From the NCBI RefSeq assembly GCF_000429465.1, contig NZ_AUBX01000002.1, positions 1 to 64,000 of the forward strand: DNA of 64,000 nucleotides, read 5' to 3'. Positions 24,799 through 33,900 of the stretch are shown piece by piece. The notes below the pieces were generated by a model. The model worked only from the letters and a program-made list of their open reading frames with translations, was not told the origin of the DNA and ran no database searches. Origin of the DNA: Algoriphagus vanfongensis DSM 17529. GTDB lineage: Bacteria > Bacteroidota > Bacteroidia > Cytophagales > Cyclobacteriaceae. Each line of letters starts with the position of its first letter. Within the stretch, counting starts at the first letter, position 1. Made by a program: the position numbers and the translations under genes.

Positions 24799-27276
24799 AT
24801 GAAACAACTTAAACTTCTATTCTGCATTAGCCTAATTTTGCTGATACAGTCCTGCGGGATTCCTGATGAAACGACTCAAACCCTATCGAAATATCGATCA
24901 ATCAGTGGAATCTATCCTCATTTGGCATTTTATAATGAAGAAGGAGAATGTGGGACAGGAGCGGTAGTTCCATGGGCTGATAAGTTATGGGTAGTCACCT
25001 ATGGTCCTCATTTTCCATTTGGGTCATCGGATAAACTTTATGAAATAAATTCTGACTTAGATGAGGTGGTAAGAGGAGAAAGTATTGGTGGAACTCCTGC
25101 AAATAGAATGATTCACAGAGAAAGTGATCAGCTATTCATTGGTCCCTATGTCATAGATAAAGATCGTCACGTCACTGCCATTCCTTATGAGAAGATGCCC
25201 GGTAGACATACCGGAAATGCGCGTCACCTTACCGACCCGGAGAATAAAATCTATTATGGGACGATGGAGGAAGGATTTTACGAAGTTGACGTTCACACTT
25301 TGGAAATCAACCAATTATATGTAGATGGAAATGTAGTTAGGAAAGAAGGAAATGCTGCCCAGTTTAGTCCTTTATTGGTTGGTGCTCATGGCAAGGGACT
25401 TTATTCGGGGCAAGGGGTCCTGGTGTATTCCAATAATGGTGAGGATGTCCCAGAAGCCTTGAAACAGTTTGATATAGAAGCCGGAGTACTTGCAGAGTGG
25501 GATGGGGTAACTTGGAAAGTTGTCCGGCGGAATCAATTTGTGGAAGTTACTGGTCCGGGAGGAATCTACGGAAATTCAGATCCTGAAGAAGATCCTATTT
25601 GGGCTACAGGATGGGATCATCGATCGATCATTTTAGCCACTAGAGATCAAGGGAGTTGGAGTTTTTATAGGTTGCCCAAGGCCAGTCACAGCTATGACGG
25701 GGCACATGGATGGAATACAGAATGGCCTCGGATTAGAAATGTCGGAACGGAGGAAGAAGCAGACTATCTGATGACGATGCATGGCATGTTTTGGGATTTT
25801 CCCGGGAGTTTTTCTTCACACAATACTGCGGGAATACGCCCTCGATCTGCCTACTTAAAAGTAATCGGGGATTTTACCAGGTGGAATGATCAATTGGTCT
25901 TCGGCTGCGATGATTCAGCCCAGCGTGAATTTCTGAATAAGAGAAAAGCTAAAGGAGGAATTGAAGGGCCAGGACAGTCCAATTCCAATCTCTGGTTTAC
26001 CTCATTGGAAAAGCCGGATCAATTGGGTCCATCTACGGCTGAAGGAGCGTTGTACATATCGGAGGAAATCAAAAAAGATACTCCATCAGATCCGTTCTTA
26101 TTTGCTGGATGGAGTCAAAGGATGGCATGGGTTCAAAATGAAGGAAGGATACCAACTTCCTTTGAATTTGAAGTAGATAAGAATGGGGATGGCAACTGGG
26201 AATCATTAAAAGAAATCACTCTAGCATCGGGAGAGTCGCAAGCTGTTGAATTCAGTAACTCTCAAGTCGGTGAATGGATAAGAGTGACGTCCAATGAAAC
26301 TACCACGGGAACCATCCACTTTACCTATACAGACCAAAGTAGGTACACGGGTCTCGATGAGAGGGTTTTTGAAGGGCTGGCGAATCTGAATTCAGACGAA
26401 TATACCGGAGGCCTGTTATATGGTTTGGGAAAAAACCGGAGGGCGCTGGGTGTGCTATCTGGCAATTTTTCAAAGGGTCAGTTTGAGGAAGAGGGATATT
26501 ATGAGCTTGATTCAGCCATGCACTTGACCAAGAAGGATGATCCGGAAACAGCAAATTTTATCAGAGAGAAATTTGAAATTCCCAAGTCTGTAGTTTCAGT
26601 GGAGGAGTCTTCTGTATTAGTAATAGATGATTCTGGTAGAAGGTGGAGATTGCCATTGGGTAGTGGAGCATTTGATTCTCTTGCCACTAATGGTACCATG
26701 AGGGTTGCGCGGGAAGTTGCTACTGAGAGAGATCTTTTTAATGTCCACGGGACCTTTTATGAATTACCTGCGGAAAATGCTGATGGGTTTGCCAAAATCC
26801 GTCCTATTGCTTCTCACAATTTCAAAATTCACGATTATGCGTCTTATAGAGGTCTGCTGGTGCTGTCAGGTCTAGAGAAAACTGTGTCTGCTGGAGAACA
26901 CGTCATAAAGTCAGAGGATGGAAAGGCGGCCGTTTGGGCAGGTACAATAGATGACTTATGGAAGTTGGGGAAACCTGTAGGACAGGGAGGGCCATGGAAA
27001 GAAAGCGCTGTTCAGCGTGATGTCCCTTCAGATCCTTATCTCATCGGGTTTTATGACAACAAATCATTGGAGATCTCCCATGATTCCAACAAGGCAGTCA
27101 CCTTTTACCTGGAGGTGGAACCTATTGGACATGGTCCATGGATGGGATATAAAGAAATTACAGTTCCAGCAGGGGAGACGGTCCACTTTACGTTTCCTGA
27201 GTCTTTTCAATCTCGATGGGTTAGATTTAAATCATCAGACGCCTGTACTGCAACCACCTGGCTGACTTACAATTGA
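24799..27276 (+). CDS. Large surface lipoprotein with duplicated C-terminal domain
   Basis: An 825-residue lipoprotein (LLIQSCG lipobox, Cys near residue 19). I do not recognise the family. The first about 420 residues look like repeated beta-strand blades with many Trp/Gly turns, possibly a propeller. Two related modules of about 85 residues occur near 430-520 (DTPSDPFLFAGW...GTIHFTYTD) and at the C-terminus, 740-825 (DVPSDPYLIGFY...ATTWLTYN). They share the SDP(F/Y)L start, a KEIT-(P/L)A-GE core and a W-R-V centre. Position after susCD suggests a surface glycan-binding or glycan-cleaving protein. Confidence 0.7.
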   Translation: MKQLKLLFCISLILLIQSCGIPDETTQTLSKYRSISGIYPHLAFYNEEGECGTGAVVPWADKLWVVTYGPHFPFGSSDKLYEINSDLDEVVRGESIGGTPANRMIHRESDQLFIGPYVIDKDRHVTAIPYEKMPGRHTGNARHLTDPENKIYYGTMEEGFYEVDVHTLEINQLYVDGNVVRKEGNAAQFSPLLVGAHGKGLYSGQGVLVYSNNGEDVPEALKQFDIEAGVLAEWDGVTWKVVRRNQFVEVTGPGGIYGNSDPEEDPIWATGWDHRSIILATRDQGSWSFYRLPKASHSYDGAHGWNTEWPRIRNVGTEEEADYLMTMHGMFWDFPGSFSSHNTAGIRPRSAYLKVIGDFTRWNDQLVFGCDDSAQREFLNKRKAKGGIEGPGQSNSNLWFTSLEKPDQLGPSTAEGALYISEEIKKDTPSDPFLFAGWSQRMAWVQNEGRIPTSFEFEVDKNGDGNWESLKEITLASGESQAVEFSNSQVGEWIRVTSNETTTGTIHFTYTDQSRYTGLDERVFEGLANLNSDEYTGGLLYGLGKNRRALGVLSGNFSKGQFEEEGYYELDSAMHLTKKDDPETANFIREKFEIPKSVVSVEESSVLVIDDSGRRWRLPLGSGAFDSLATNGTMRVAREVATERDLFNVHGTFYELPAENADGFAKIRPIASHNFKIHDYASYRGLLVLSGLEKTVSAGEHVIKSEDGKAAVWAGTIDDLWKLGKPVGQGGPWKESAVQRDVPSDPYLIGFYDNKSLEISHDSNKAVTFYLEVEPIGHGPWMGYKEITVPAGETVHFTFPESFQSRWVRFKSSDACTATTWLTYN

Positions 27277-27330
27277 TCAAATTTCAAACCAACCTTTCTT
27301 AGCAGGAACTACGGTTTCTACCATTCATTC

Positions 27331-28992
27331 ATGGGATACCTGGACTATACTACCATCATTCTTTTCACCCTGATCATCATGATCGTCGGTCTCTCCTTTG
27401 GTAAACAGGGAGGGGATATGAAATCCTTTTTTGCGGCCGGAGGTGCTGTGCCCTGGGGGATCAATGGACTGTCCTTATTTATGAGTTTCTTCTCCGCGGG
27501 GACATTCGTAGTGTGGGGGTCTATTGCGTACCAGTATGGACTTGTGGCCATTACAATACAAATGGCCATGTGTCTCAGTGGATTTCTGATCGGCTATTTT
27601 ATCGCACCAAAATGGAGGGGCACCAACGCATTGACTGTGGCAGAATACCTGACCAGACGCTTTGGGGAAAGAGTCCAGAAGTACTATACCTACATCTTTT
27701 TGTTTCTGTCTTTGGGATATACCGGGTCTTTTCTGTACCCCGTAGCCAAAATCGTAAATGTCTCCACGGGTTTTGATATCTACTATTCCATTCTTCTTCT
27801 GGGGGGAATAATCATGGTTTATACAGCTGTTGGGGGATTATGGGCCGTAGTGGTGACCGATGTGTTACAGTTTGTGATTCTTACTGCTGCGGTTTTGATT
27901 GTATTGCCCCTTTCAATTGAGCAAGTCGGGGGCATAGGTAATTTTGTAGAATCAGCTCCCGAAACATTTTTTAATGTGTTCAATGGGGAATATACCCCGC
28001 TTTTTATTGTGGCATTTTGTGCTTACAACCTAGTGTTTATCGGAGGGAACTGGGCATACGTTCAGCGATACACAAGTACCAAGGATAAAAAATCAGCCAG
28101 TAAAGTAGTCTATCTTTTTGGAGTGTTGTATCTGATTAGTCCTATTATCTGGATGCTTCCTCCGATGATATATCAGGTGCTAAACCCGGCCTTGGATGGC
28201 CTGCAGGCTGAGGGAGCTTATTTAATGATCTGTAAAGAGGTTTTGCCTGTAGGGATGCTGGGGTTGATGATCGGAGGGATGATCTTTGCCACGGCAAGTT
28301 CGGTAAATACCTCGTTGAATCTTGCTGCCGCTGTTCTGACGAACGATGTCTATAAGCCATTGAAACCTTCGGCAACGGATAAGGATCTTATGTTTTTTGC
28401 ACGAATGGCGACTCTGATATTTGGAGTACTCACAATCGGCGTAGCATTTCTGGTTCCCTTGGCAGGGGGGATTGTGGAGGTGGTTTTGAGTATCGGTGCT
28501 GTCACAGGAGGAGCTTTGTATGGACCAGCGATATGGGCCTTATTTTCTAAGAAGCAAACAGGCAGATCAATTTTGGGAGTTACTCTTGTCAGTCTTTCAG
28601 TCAACCTGTTTTTTAAATTTCTTTCTCCACTACTTTTTGACTTTTCCCTAAGCAGAAGCGAAGAGATGATTGTAGGAGTGGGTTTGCCTTTCCTGCTTTT
28701 GCTGGGATACGAAATTATTGGAGAAAAACGCTCTAATGAGAACACTTACTCTGGAGTCCGAACCAATTCTGAAAATGATAGTGCCAAAGTAGGTCAGATA
28801 CAGAATTTGTATGGGATAAAAATCCTTTCATTGGCTATGGTCACAATTGGTGTGTTGTTTTTGATTTTGATGCTTTGGGCGGCGCAAGCGGCCATTTACT
28901 TGCTGATACTGGGATTGGCAATTGCCATATTGGGGGGATTCCTCTATCGGTACGCCACGAATACTTCTAAACTTTTGAAGAGAACTTATTGA
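27331..28992 (+). CDS. Sodium:solute symporter (SSS family)
   Basis: A 553-residue inner-membrane protein with about 13-14 hydrophobic helices. SSS features include GLSFGKQGGDMKSFFAAGG, the segment GINGLSLFMSFFSAGTFVVWGSIAYQYG, and the ATASSVNTSLNLAAAVLTNDVY region of the sodium site. It probably takes up the sugar product of the periplasmic enzymes. It follows the lipoprotein by 54 bp and precedes the cytosolic FAD enzyme by 3 bp, which suggests its substrate is oxidised inside the cell. Confidence 0.88.
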   Translation: MGYLDYTTIILFTLIIMIVGLSFGKQGGDMKSFFAAGGAVPWGINGLSLFMSFFSAGTFVVWGSIAYQYGLVAITIQMAMCLSGFLIGYFIAPKWRGTNALTVAEYLTRRFGERVQKYYTYIFLFLSLGYTGSFLYPVAKIVNVSTGFDIYYSILLLGGIIMVYTAVGGLWAVVVTDVLQFVILTAAVLIVLPLSIEQVGGIGNFVESAPETFFNVFNGEYTPLFIVAFCAYNLVFIGGNWAYVQRYTSTKDKKSASKVVYLFGVLYLISPIIWMLPPMIYQVLNPALDGLQAEGAYLMICKEVLPVGMLGLMIGGMIFATASSVNTSLNLAAAVLTNDVYKPLKPSATDKDLMFFARMATLIFGVLTIGVAFLVPLAGGIVEVVLSIGAVTGGALYGPAIWALFSKKQTGRSILGVTLVSLSVNLFFKFLSPLLFDFSLSRSEEMIVGVGLPFLLLLGYEIIGEKRSNENTYSGVRTNSENDSAKVGQIQNLYGIKILSLAMVTIGVLFLILMLWAAQAAIYLLILGLAIAILGGFLYRYATNTSKLLKRTY

Positions 28993-28995
28993 TAA

Positions 28996-31284
28996 ATGCA
29001 AACTATGATACTAGAAGGTTTTACTACTGAAAAGCGAAAATCTCATCAAATAACTATCAATTCAGATTTAGTGATTGTAGGGGGCGGTATGGCTGGAACT
29101 TGTGCAGCTATTACAGCCGCCAGGGAAGGTTTGTCTGTGTGCTTGGTTCAGGATAGACCACTTTTGGGAGGAAATGCATCTTCAGAAATCCGTCTTTGGA
29201 TTTTGGGTGCCACTTCACATATGGGAAATAACAATCGCTGGGCGCGGGAAGGTGGTGTGATTGATGAATTATTAGTTGAGAACCTCTATAGAAACCCAGA
29301 GGGTAATCCTATAATACTTGATACCATCTTGATGGAAAAAGTGAGTTTGGAGAAAAATATCAAGTTACTGTTAAATACCAGTGTATATGATTTAGAGAAA
29401 AAAGGTGCAAATCAGATTGCGCATGTTAAAGCTTTCTGCAGTCAAAATTCCACTGAATATGAGTTGTCTTCCCCGTTGTTTATGGATGCGTCCGGAGATG
29501 GTATATTAGGTTTTTTGGGGGGTGCTGCTTTTCGAATGGGGGCAGAGTGTAAGGAGGAATTTGATGAGCAGTTTGCACCGGATGAGAAATACGGAGAGCT
29601 ATTGGGACATTCTTTGTATTTCTATAGTAAAGACATAGGGAGGCCCGTTCGGTTTATTCCCCCTGCATATGCCAATAAAGATATTTCCCAGCTCCCCCGA
29701 TTTAAAACATTTAATCTACGAGAGGATGGTTGTAGACTATGGTGGGTAGAGTATGGAGGTCGTACAGATACTATTTTAAACAGTGAAGATATAAAATGGG
29801 AGCTTTGGAGGATAATCTATGGGATATGGGATCATGTGAAAAATTCCGGCGAATATTCCAATGTAGAAAACCTAACGCTGGAGTGGGTAGGAACCATACC
29901 AGGCAAACGGGAAAGTCGGCGGTTTGAGGGAGAGTACATGATGCATCAGAAAGATGTGGTAGAGCAGCGCGAGCATTTCGATGCTGTTTCGTTTGGGGGA
30001 TGGGCACTTGATCTGCATCCTGCAGATGGAGTATATAGCGATAGACCGGGTTGTACCCAGTGGCACTCAAAAGGGGTATATCAGATCCCTTATCGCACGA
30101 TGTATAGCCGGAACATACAAAATCTATTTTTGGGCGGTCGTCTGTTAAGTGCCAGTCACGTAGCCTTTGGATCTACACGAGTGATGGCTACCTGTGCCCA
30201 CAATGGGCAGGCTATTGCAATGGCGGCAAAACTTTGCAAAGAGAGAGGATTATTGCCTGCAGACTTGACAGATCAAAAGTGTATGAAAGAACTGCAAGCT
30301 TTGTTGGTCCAAAACGGACAGTATATTCCTAAGCATCCATTCGATGTGAAAAGCAACTTAGTCGGAGATGCGGAAATTAAAGTTTCCAGCGAGTTTGAAC
30401 TTTTGGAACTCCCATTTGACGGTCCTTGGAAGAGTCTGGAATTTTCCATGGCACAGCTTTTACCTGTTAGGAAAGGGGAAGGGGTTTCTGCTCAAGTTAT
30501 GATTCGGGCAAAGGTGGATTGCTTGCTGAAATTGGAACTCAGAAACAGTCAAAAATCAGGAAATTTCACCTTGGACAACCTGTTGGAAACTTTAGAATTG
30601 CCAATTAAAAAAGGAGATCACAGGTATGATATCGACTTCGATTTTGAAAGTAGTTCTCAACAGTATGTTGCCTTGTGCATGCTTCAAAACGATAGAATTG
30701 AAGTAAAATGTTCGGATTTCAGAGTTACCGGTATTGTGTCCATTTTTAATAAATTCAATAAATCTGTAGCAACCAGTAGTATACAGTCACCCCCTTCCGG
30801 AATCGGGATTGATGAATTTGAATTTTGGGTTCCTGAGAGAAGACCTGAGGGTCATAATTTGGGCTTAAGTTTAAAACATTCATTGAAGGCGTTCACTAAG
30901 TCAAATCTTTCAAATGGGATGTTCAGACCTACGGTCATGCCCAATGCATGGGTAGCTTCCCTTTCCGATAAGCAGCCCCAGCTGAAACTAACTTGGGGCG
31001 AAGCAAAAACTATCAGTGAAATAAGATTGTTTTTCGATACTGATTTCGACCATCCCATGGAATCCACACTCATGGGGCATCCGGAATCCGAGATTCCTTT
31101 TTGTGTCAGGTCTTACAGAATCAGGGATGGAAAAGGAGCTATTTTATTTGCGGAGGATTCCAATCACCAGACGATCAATCGAGTGATTTTTGAACCTGCT
31201 GTTTCTGTTCAAGAACTCGTAATTGAATTGGACCACCCGGGAAAATCCATTCCAGCCGCACTCTTTGGCCTTCTTTGCTATTAA
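28996..31284 (+). CDS. FAD-dependent oxidoreductase without signal peptide
   Basis: A 762-residue protein with no export signal. It has the dinucleotide-binding motif SDLVIVGGGMAGTCAAITAAREG (near residues 28-50) and RPLLGGNASSEIRLW, and shares GTIPGKRESRRFEGEY with the exported enzyme at 16172. After the FAD_oxidored domain (to about residue 450) come roughly 300 residues of beta-rich sequence of unknown type. It is immediately downstream of the symporter, so a cytosolic oxidation of the imported sugar is likely. The two oxidoreductases are paralogues placed on opposite sides of the inner membrane. Confidence 0.8.
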   Translation: MQTMILEGFTTEKRKSHQITINSDLVIVGGGMAGTCAAITAAREGLSVCLVQDRPLLGGNASSEIRLWILGATSHMGNNNRWAREGGVIDELLVENLYRNPEGNPIILDTILMEKVSLEKNIKLLLNTSVYDLEKKGANQIAHVKAFCSQNSTEYELSSPLFMDASGDGILGFLGGAAFRMGAECKEEFDEQFAPDEKYGELLGHSLYFYSKDIGRPVRFIPPAYANKDISQLPRFKTFNLREDGCRLWWVEYGGRTDTILNSEDIKWELWRIIYGIWDHVKNSGEYSNVENLTLEWVGTIPGKRESRRFEGEYMMHQKDVVEQREHFDAVSFGGWALDLHPADGVYSDRPGCTQWHSKGVYQIPYRTMYSRNIQNLFLGGRLLSASHVAFGSTRVMATCAHNGQAIAMAAKLCKERGLLPADLTDQKCMKELQALLVQNGQYIPKHPFDVKSNLVGDAEIKVSSEFELLELPFDGPWKSLEFSMAQLLPVRKGEGVSAQVMIRAKVDCLLKLELRNSQKSGNFTLDNLLETLELPIKKGDHRYDIDFDFESSSQQYVALCMLQNDRIEVKCSDFRVTGIVSIFNKFNKSVATSSIQSPPSGIGIDEFEFWVPERRPEGHNLGLSLKHSLKAFTKSNLSNGMFRPTVMPNAWVASLSDKQPQLKLTWGEAKTISEIRLFFDTDFDHPMESTLMGHPESEIPFCVRSYRIRDGKGAILFAEDSNHQTINRVIFEPAVSVQELVIELDHPGKSIPAALFGLLCY

Positions 31285-31311
31285 TCTGGAAGGCGATTAA
31301 ACCCATTAACT

Positions 31312-33900
31312 ATGAACCCAAAATTTATATTTTATTGCTTGTTTCTGATTCTTCCTTTTCGGGGCATTGCTCAAGAGGTTGTAAGTATTTCCAATCAAAA
31401 AATTCAGATTGAATGGACGGAATCTGAACACGGGTGGAAATTGTCCAAGCTGGCTATTTACAATGGTAAGGAGTGGCAAAAACTAGATCACCTGTCAGGC
31501 GAATATACACTCTTGGCTTCCGATCAAAGTCCATCAGAAGATCCGTTGAAGGGATTTCCTACCATAACAGGAAAACCCTTTCCCGGAGAAAGCTATAAAT
31601 ATATTGTACCCACCTGGGAAAAAAGGACAGCCCCAGTACCCTTGAACACAGCGGGAAAAGCACTGAATTTTTATCCTAAAACAATAAAAAAGTTAAGTCC
31701 AACACGTATCGAGTTTACTTCTGATACGGATTATGGAAAGGTAACAACTTGCTGGTCGTTGGACAGTGAAGAAACTTCGGACATTTCAATCAAACAGCGC
31801 TTTGCTGCTGCCAGAGTTGGATATTATTCGCTTACAAGTCCCACACTGGTGACTGTTCCGGAAAAAGAATTGAAATGGGCCACTGTGCCAGGTTATTTCC
31901 ACGGGAACCAACTGGAGGAAAACCTTCCTCTTTCCTATGGTTACGGCAACGGAATTCCGGCAAAGCCTATTGTTTTCAGTGAAATCACAGCAAGTACTCT
32001 AAGTCCCATGATCACCTCGACTTCCGGGTTCACCATAGCTGCAATACCGGATCCTGGATTGGCCAGGAATCCTTGGGAATCTGATGAAAATACGCACTCC
32101 AAATGGAGGCTGGGGATATCCCATATGAATAGAAACTCGCAATTGTCCCCGACTATCTACTATCCCGTGCTTGGAGGAGAAAACAGTGCGATGGAATCCG
32201 GAGAGGCAATTGAATTTCAGTTTCGGATGAGTATCCAGCATGTGGATTGGTTTGCCATGCTGAATCATGCTGTTTACAATATCTATGATTTTGAAACGGG
32301 ATTGCATCAGCGTTCTAATAAACAATCGCTGAGCAACAGAGTGGAATTGATGCACGATTATTTGATGGATCCGGTTACTTCTCTGTGGCGAATAGAGGAA
32401 TTCGAAGGGAAAGAAATTGGGGCTCAGTCTTATTTGGGAGGGGTGGTAGGTTCTGATAAGGATGCCATGAAAAATGCCGATTACGGAGCAATGTGGATGC
32501 TTGCAAAGAGTACTGGAAACCCGAAAATCAATGAGCAGATTCTGCCCTATGCATTAAACTTCAAGCTAAAGCAACAACAGACATCAGAGGGTTTTTTTCA
32601 AGGGGCTGCCATCGGGCAATATTACCTGTACAAGTCCAAAAAGTTTGTGGAGGAGTGGGGAGAAATGGTAGAACCAATAGCTCTGATGTATTATATCATG
32701 CTGGATGTAGGGAATATTCTACTTTTTGAACCGGAGAACGACGAATTGAAAGAGCGACTCAGGCTAGGCGGAGATCTTTTGTTGGACTGGCAGAAAAATG
32801 ATGGAAGTTGGGCTGTGGCCTATGACCGGAATGGAAAAGAAATCTTTACCGAGGTTACGGATTTTAGACCTACATTTTATGGATTGTTGGTAGCCTACAA
32901 GATTTTAGGCGATCAGAAATACCTAGAAGCTGCCAAAAAAGGTGCCGATTGGTTCATCGCCAACGGTGTGGAGACAGGAAGCTTTTTAGGGGTTTGTGGC
33001 GATGTCAGATATGTTCCTGATTTTGCTACCGGTCAAAGTGCCCAGGCCCTGTTGGATTTATATGATATCACTAAAAACGAAGTGTATAAAAAGGCTGCTG
33101 TGAAAGCTGCTGAAATCTATACGACTCATATATACACGCATCCGGTAACTACTGAAGCCACCAAATCCCAGAATGGGAATGATATATTGGATTGGGAAAT
33201 AGCACAGACCGGATTGAGCTTTGAGCATGGTGGAGCTCTTGGTTCAGCGAATGGAAATGGCCCTATTTTGCTGGCAAGTCATGCGGGAATGTTTGTCCGG
33301 ATGTATGAGCTTACCGGCGAGAAGATTTTTAGAGATATGGCCCGTTCGGCGGCAATAGGAAGAGATGCCTTTGTAAATAAGGAAACCAGTGTGGCTTCTT
33401 ATTATTGGAGGGCAATGGATGCTGGCTCAGGTCCGTTCCCGCATCATGCTTGGTGGCAGATAGGGTGGATCACCGATTACCTGATGGCTGAGGTGGAATT
33501 AAGGTCTGATCGTGAGATTATCTTTCCACGGGGATTCATTACACCAAAAGTTGGTCCGCATCAAACCTATGGCTTTAAATCAGGAAAAGTGTTTGGGGAA
33601 GAGGCTAACTTAAAAATACTGACCAGTGGTTTAAGTGTAGACAATCCTTCATTTGAACATGTCGTCATGGAGACTGAGGATACCAAAACGCTTTATATCG
33701 CACTGCTCAATCAAAATAGTGAATTTCAGCAGGGTGTTGTGAGTCTTGATCTCGGGGAATCCGGTTTGTCTGGTAGGATAAAATCCACCTCGATTTTAAA
33801 TAAGGAAGGATTCAAACTCAGTGAATTAACCAGCAGGGATTCATGGGAAGTGGGAATTGAGAAATATGGACTTGCGGTCTTGAAAATAGTTTTTGAGTGA
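31312..33900 (+). CDS. Exported six-hairpin (alpha/alpha) glycosidase-like protein
   Basis: An 862-residue protein with signal peptide (FIFYCLFLILPFRGIAQ). An N-terminal beta-sandwich (about 22-320) is followed by an alpha/alpha-toroid region (about 330-720) with repeated helical hairpins such as LLLDWQKNDGSWAVAYD, YLEAAKKGADWFIANG and ALLDLYDITKNEVYKKAA. A small C-terminal beta domain ends the protein. The plan resembles polysaccharide lyases and GH88/105/127-like enzymes, but no diagnostic motif was found. It is in the middle of the enzyme operon and overlaps the next start. Confidence 0.65.
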   Translation: MNPKFIFYCLFLILPFRGIAQEVVSISNQKIQIEWTESEHGWKLSKLAIYNGKEWQKLDHLSGEYTLLASDQSPSEDPLKGFPTITGKPFPGESYKYIVPTWEKRTAPVPLNTAGKALNFYPKTIKKLSPTRIEFTSDTDYGKVTTCWSLDSEETSDISIKQRFAAARVGYYSLTSPTLVTVPEKELKWATVPGYFHGNQLEENLPLSYGYGNGIPAKPIVFSEITASTLSPMITSTSGFTIAAIPDPGLARNPWESDENTHSKWRLGISHMNRNSQLSPTIYYPVLGGENSAMESGEAIEFQFRMSIQHVDWFAMLNHAVYNIYDFETGLHQRSNKQSLSNRVELMHDYLMDPVTSLWRIEEFEGKEIGAQSYLGGVVGSDKDAMKNADYGAMWMLAKSTGNPKINEQILPYALNFKLKQQQTSEGFFQGAAIGQYYLYKSKKFVEEWGEMVEPIALMYYIMLDVGNILLFEPENDELKERLRLGGDLLLDWQKNDGSWAVAYDRNGKEIFTEVTDFRPTFYGLLVAYKILGDQKYLEAAKKGADWFIANGVETGSFLGVCGDVRYVPDFATGQSAQALLDLYDITKNEVYKKAAVKAAEIYTTHIYTHPVTTEATKSQNGNDILDWEIAQTGLSFEHGGALGSANGNGPILLASHAGMFVRMYELTGEKIFRDMARSAAIGRDAFVNKETSVASYYWRAMDAGSGPFPHHAWWQIGWITDYLMAEVELRSDREIIFPRGFITPKVGPHQTYGFKSGKVFGEEANLKILTSGLSVDNPSFEHVVMETEDTKTLYIALLNQNSEFQQGVVSLDLGESGLSGRIKSTSILNKEGFKLSELTSRDSWEVGIEKYGLAVLKIVFE

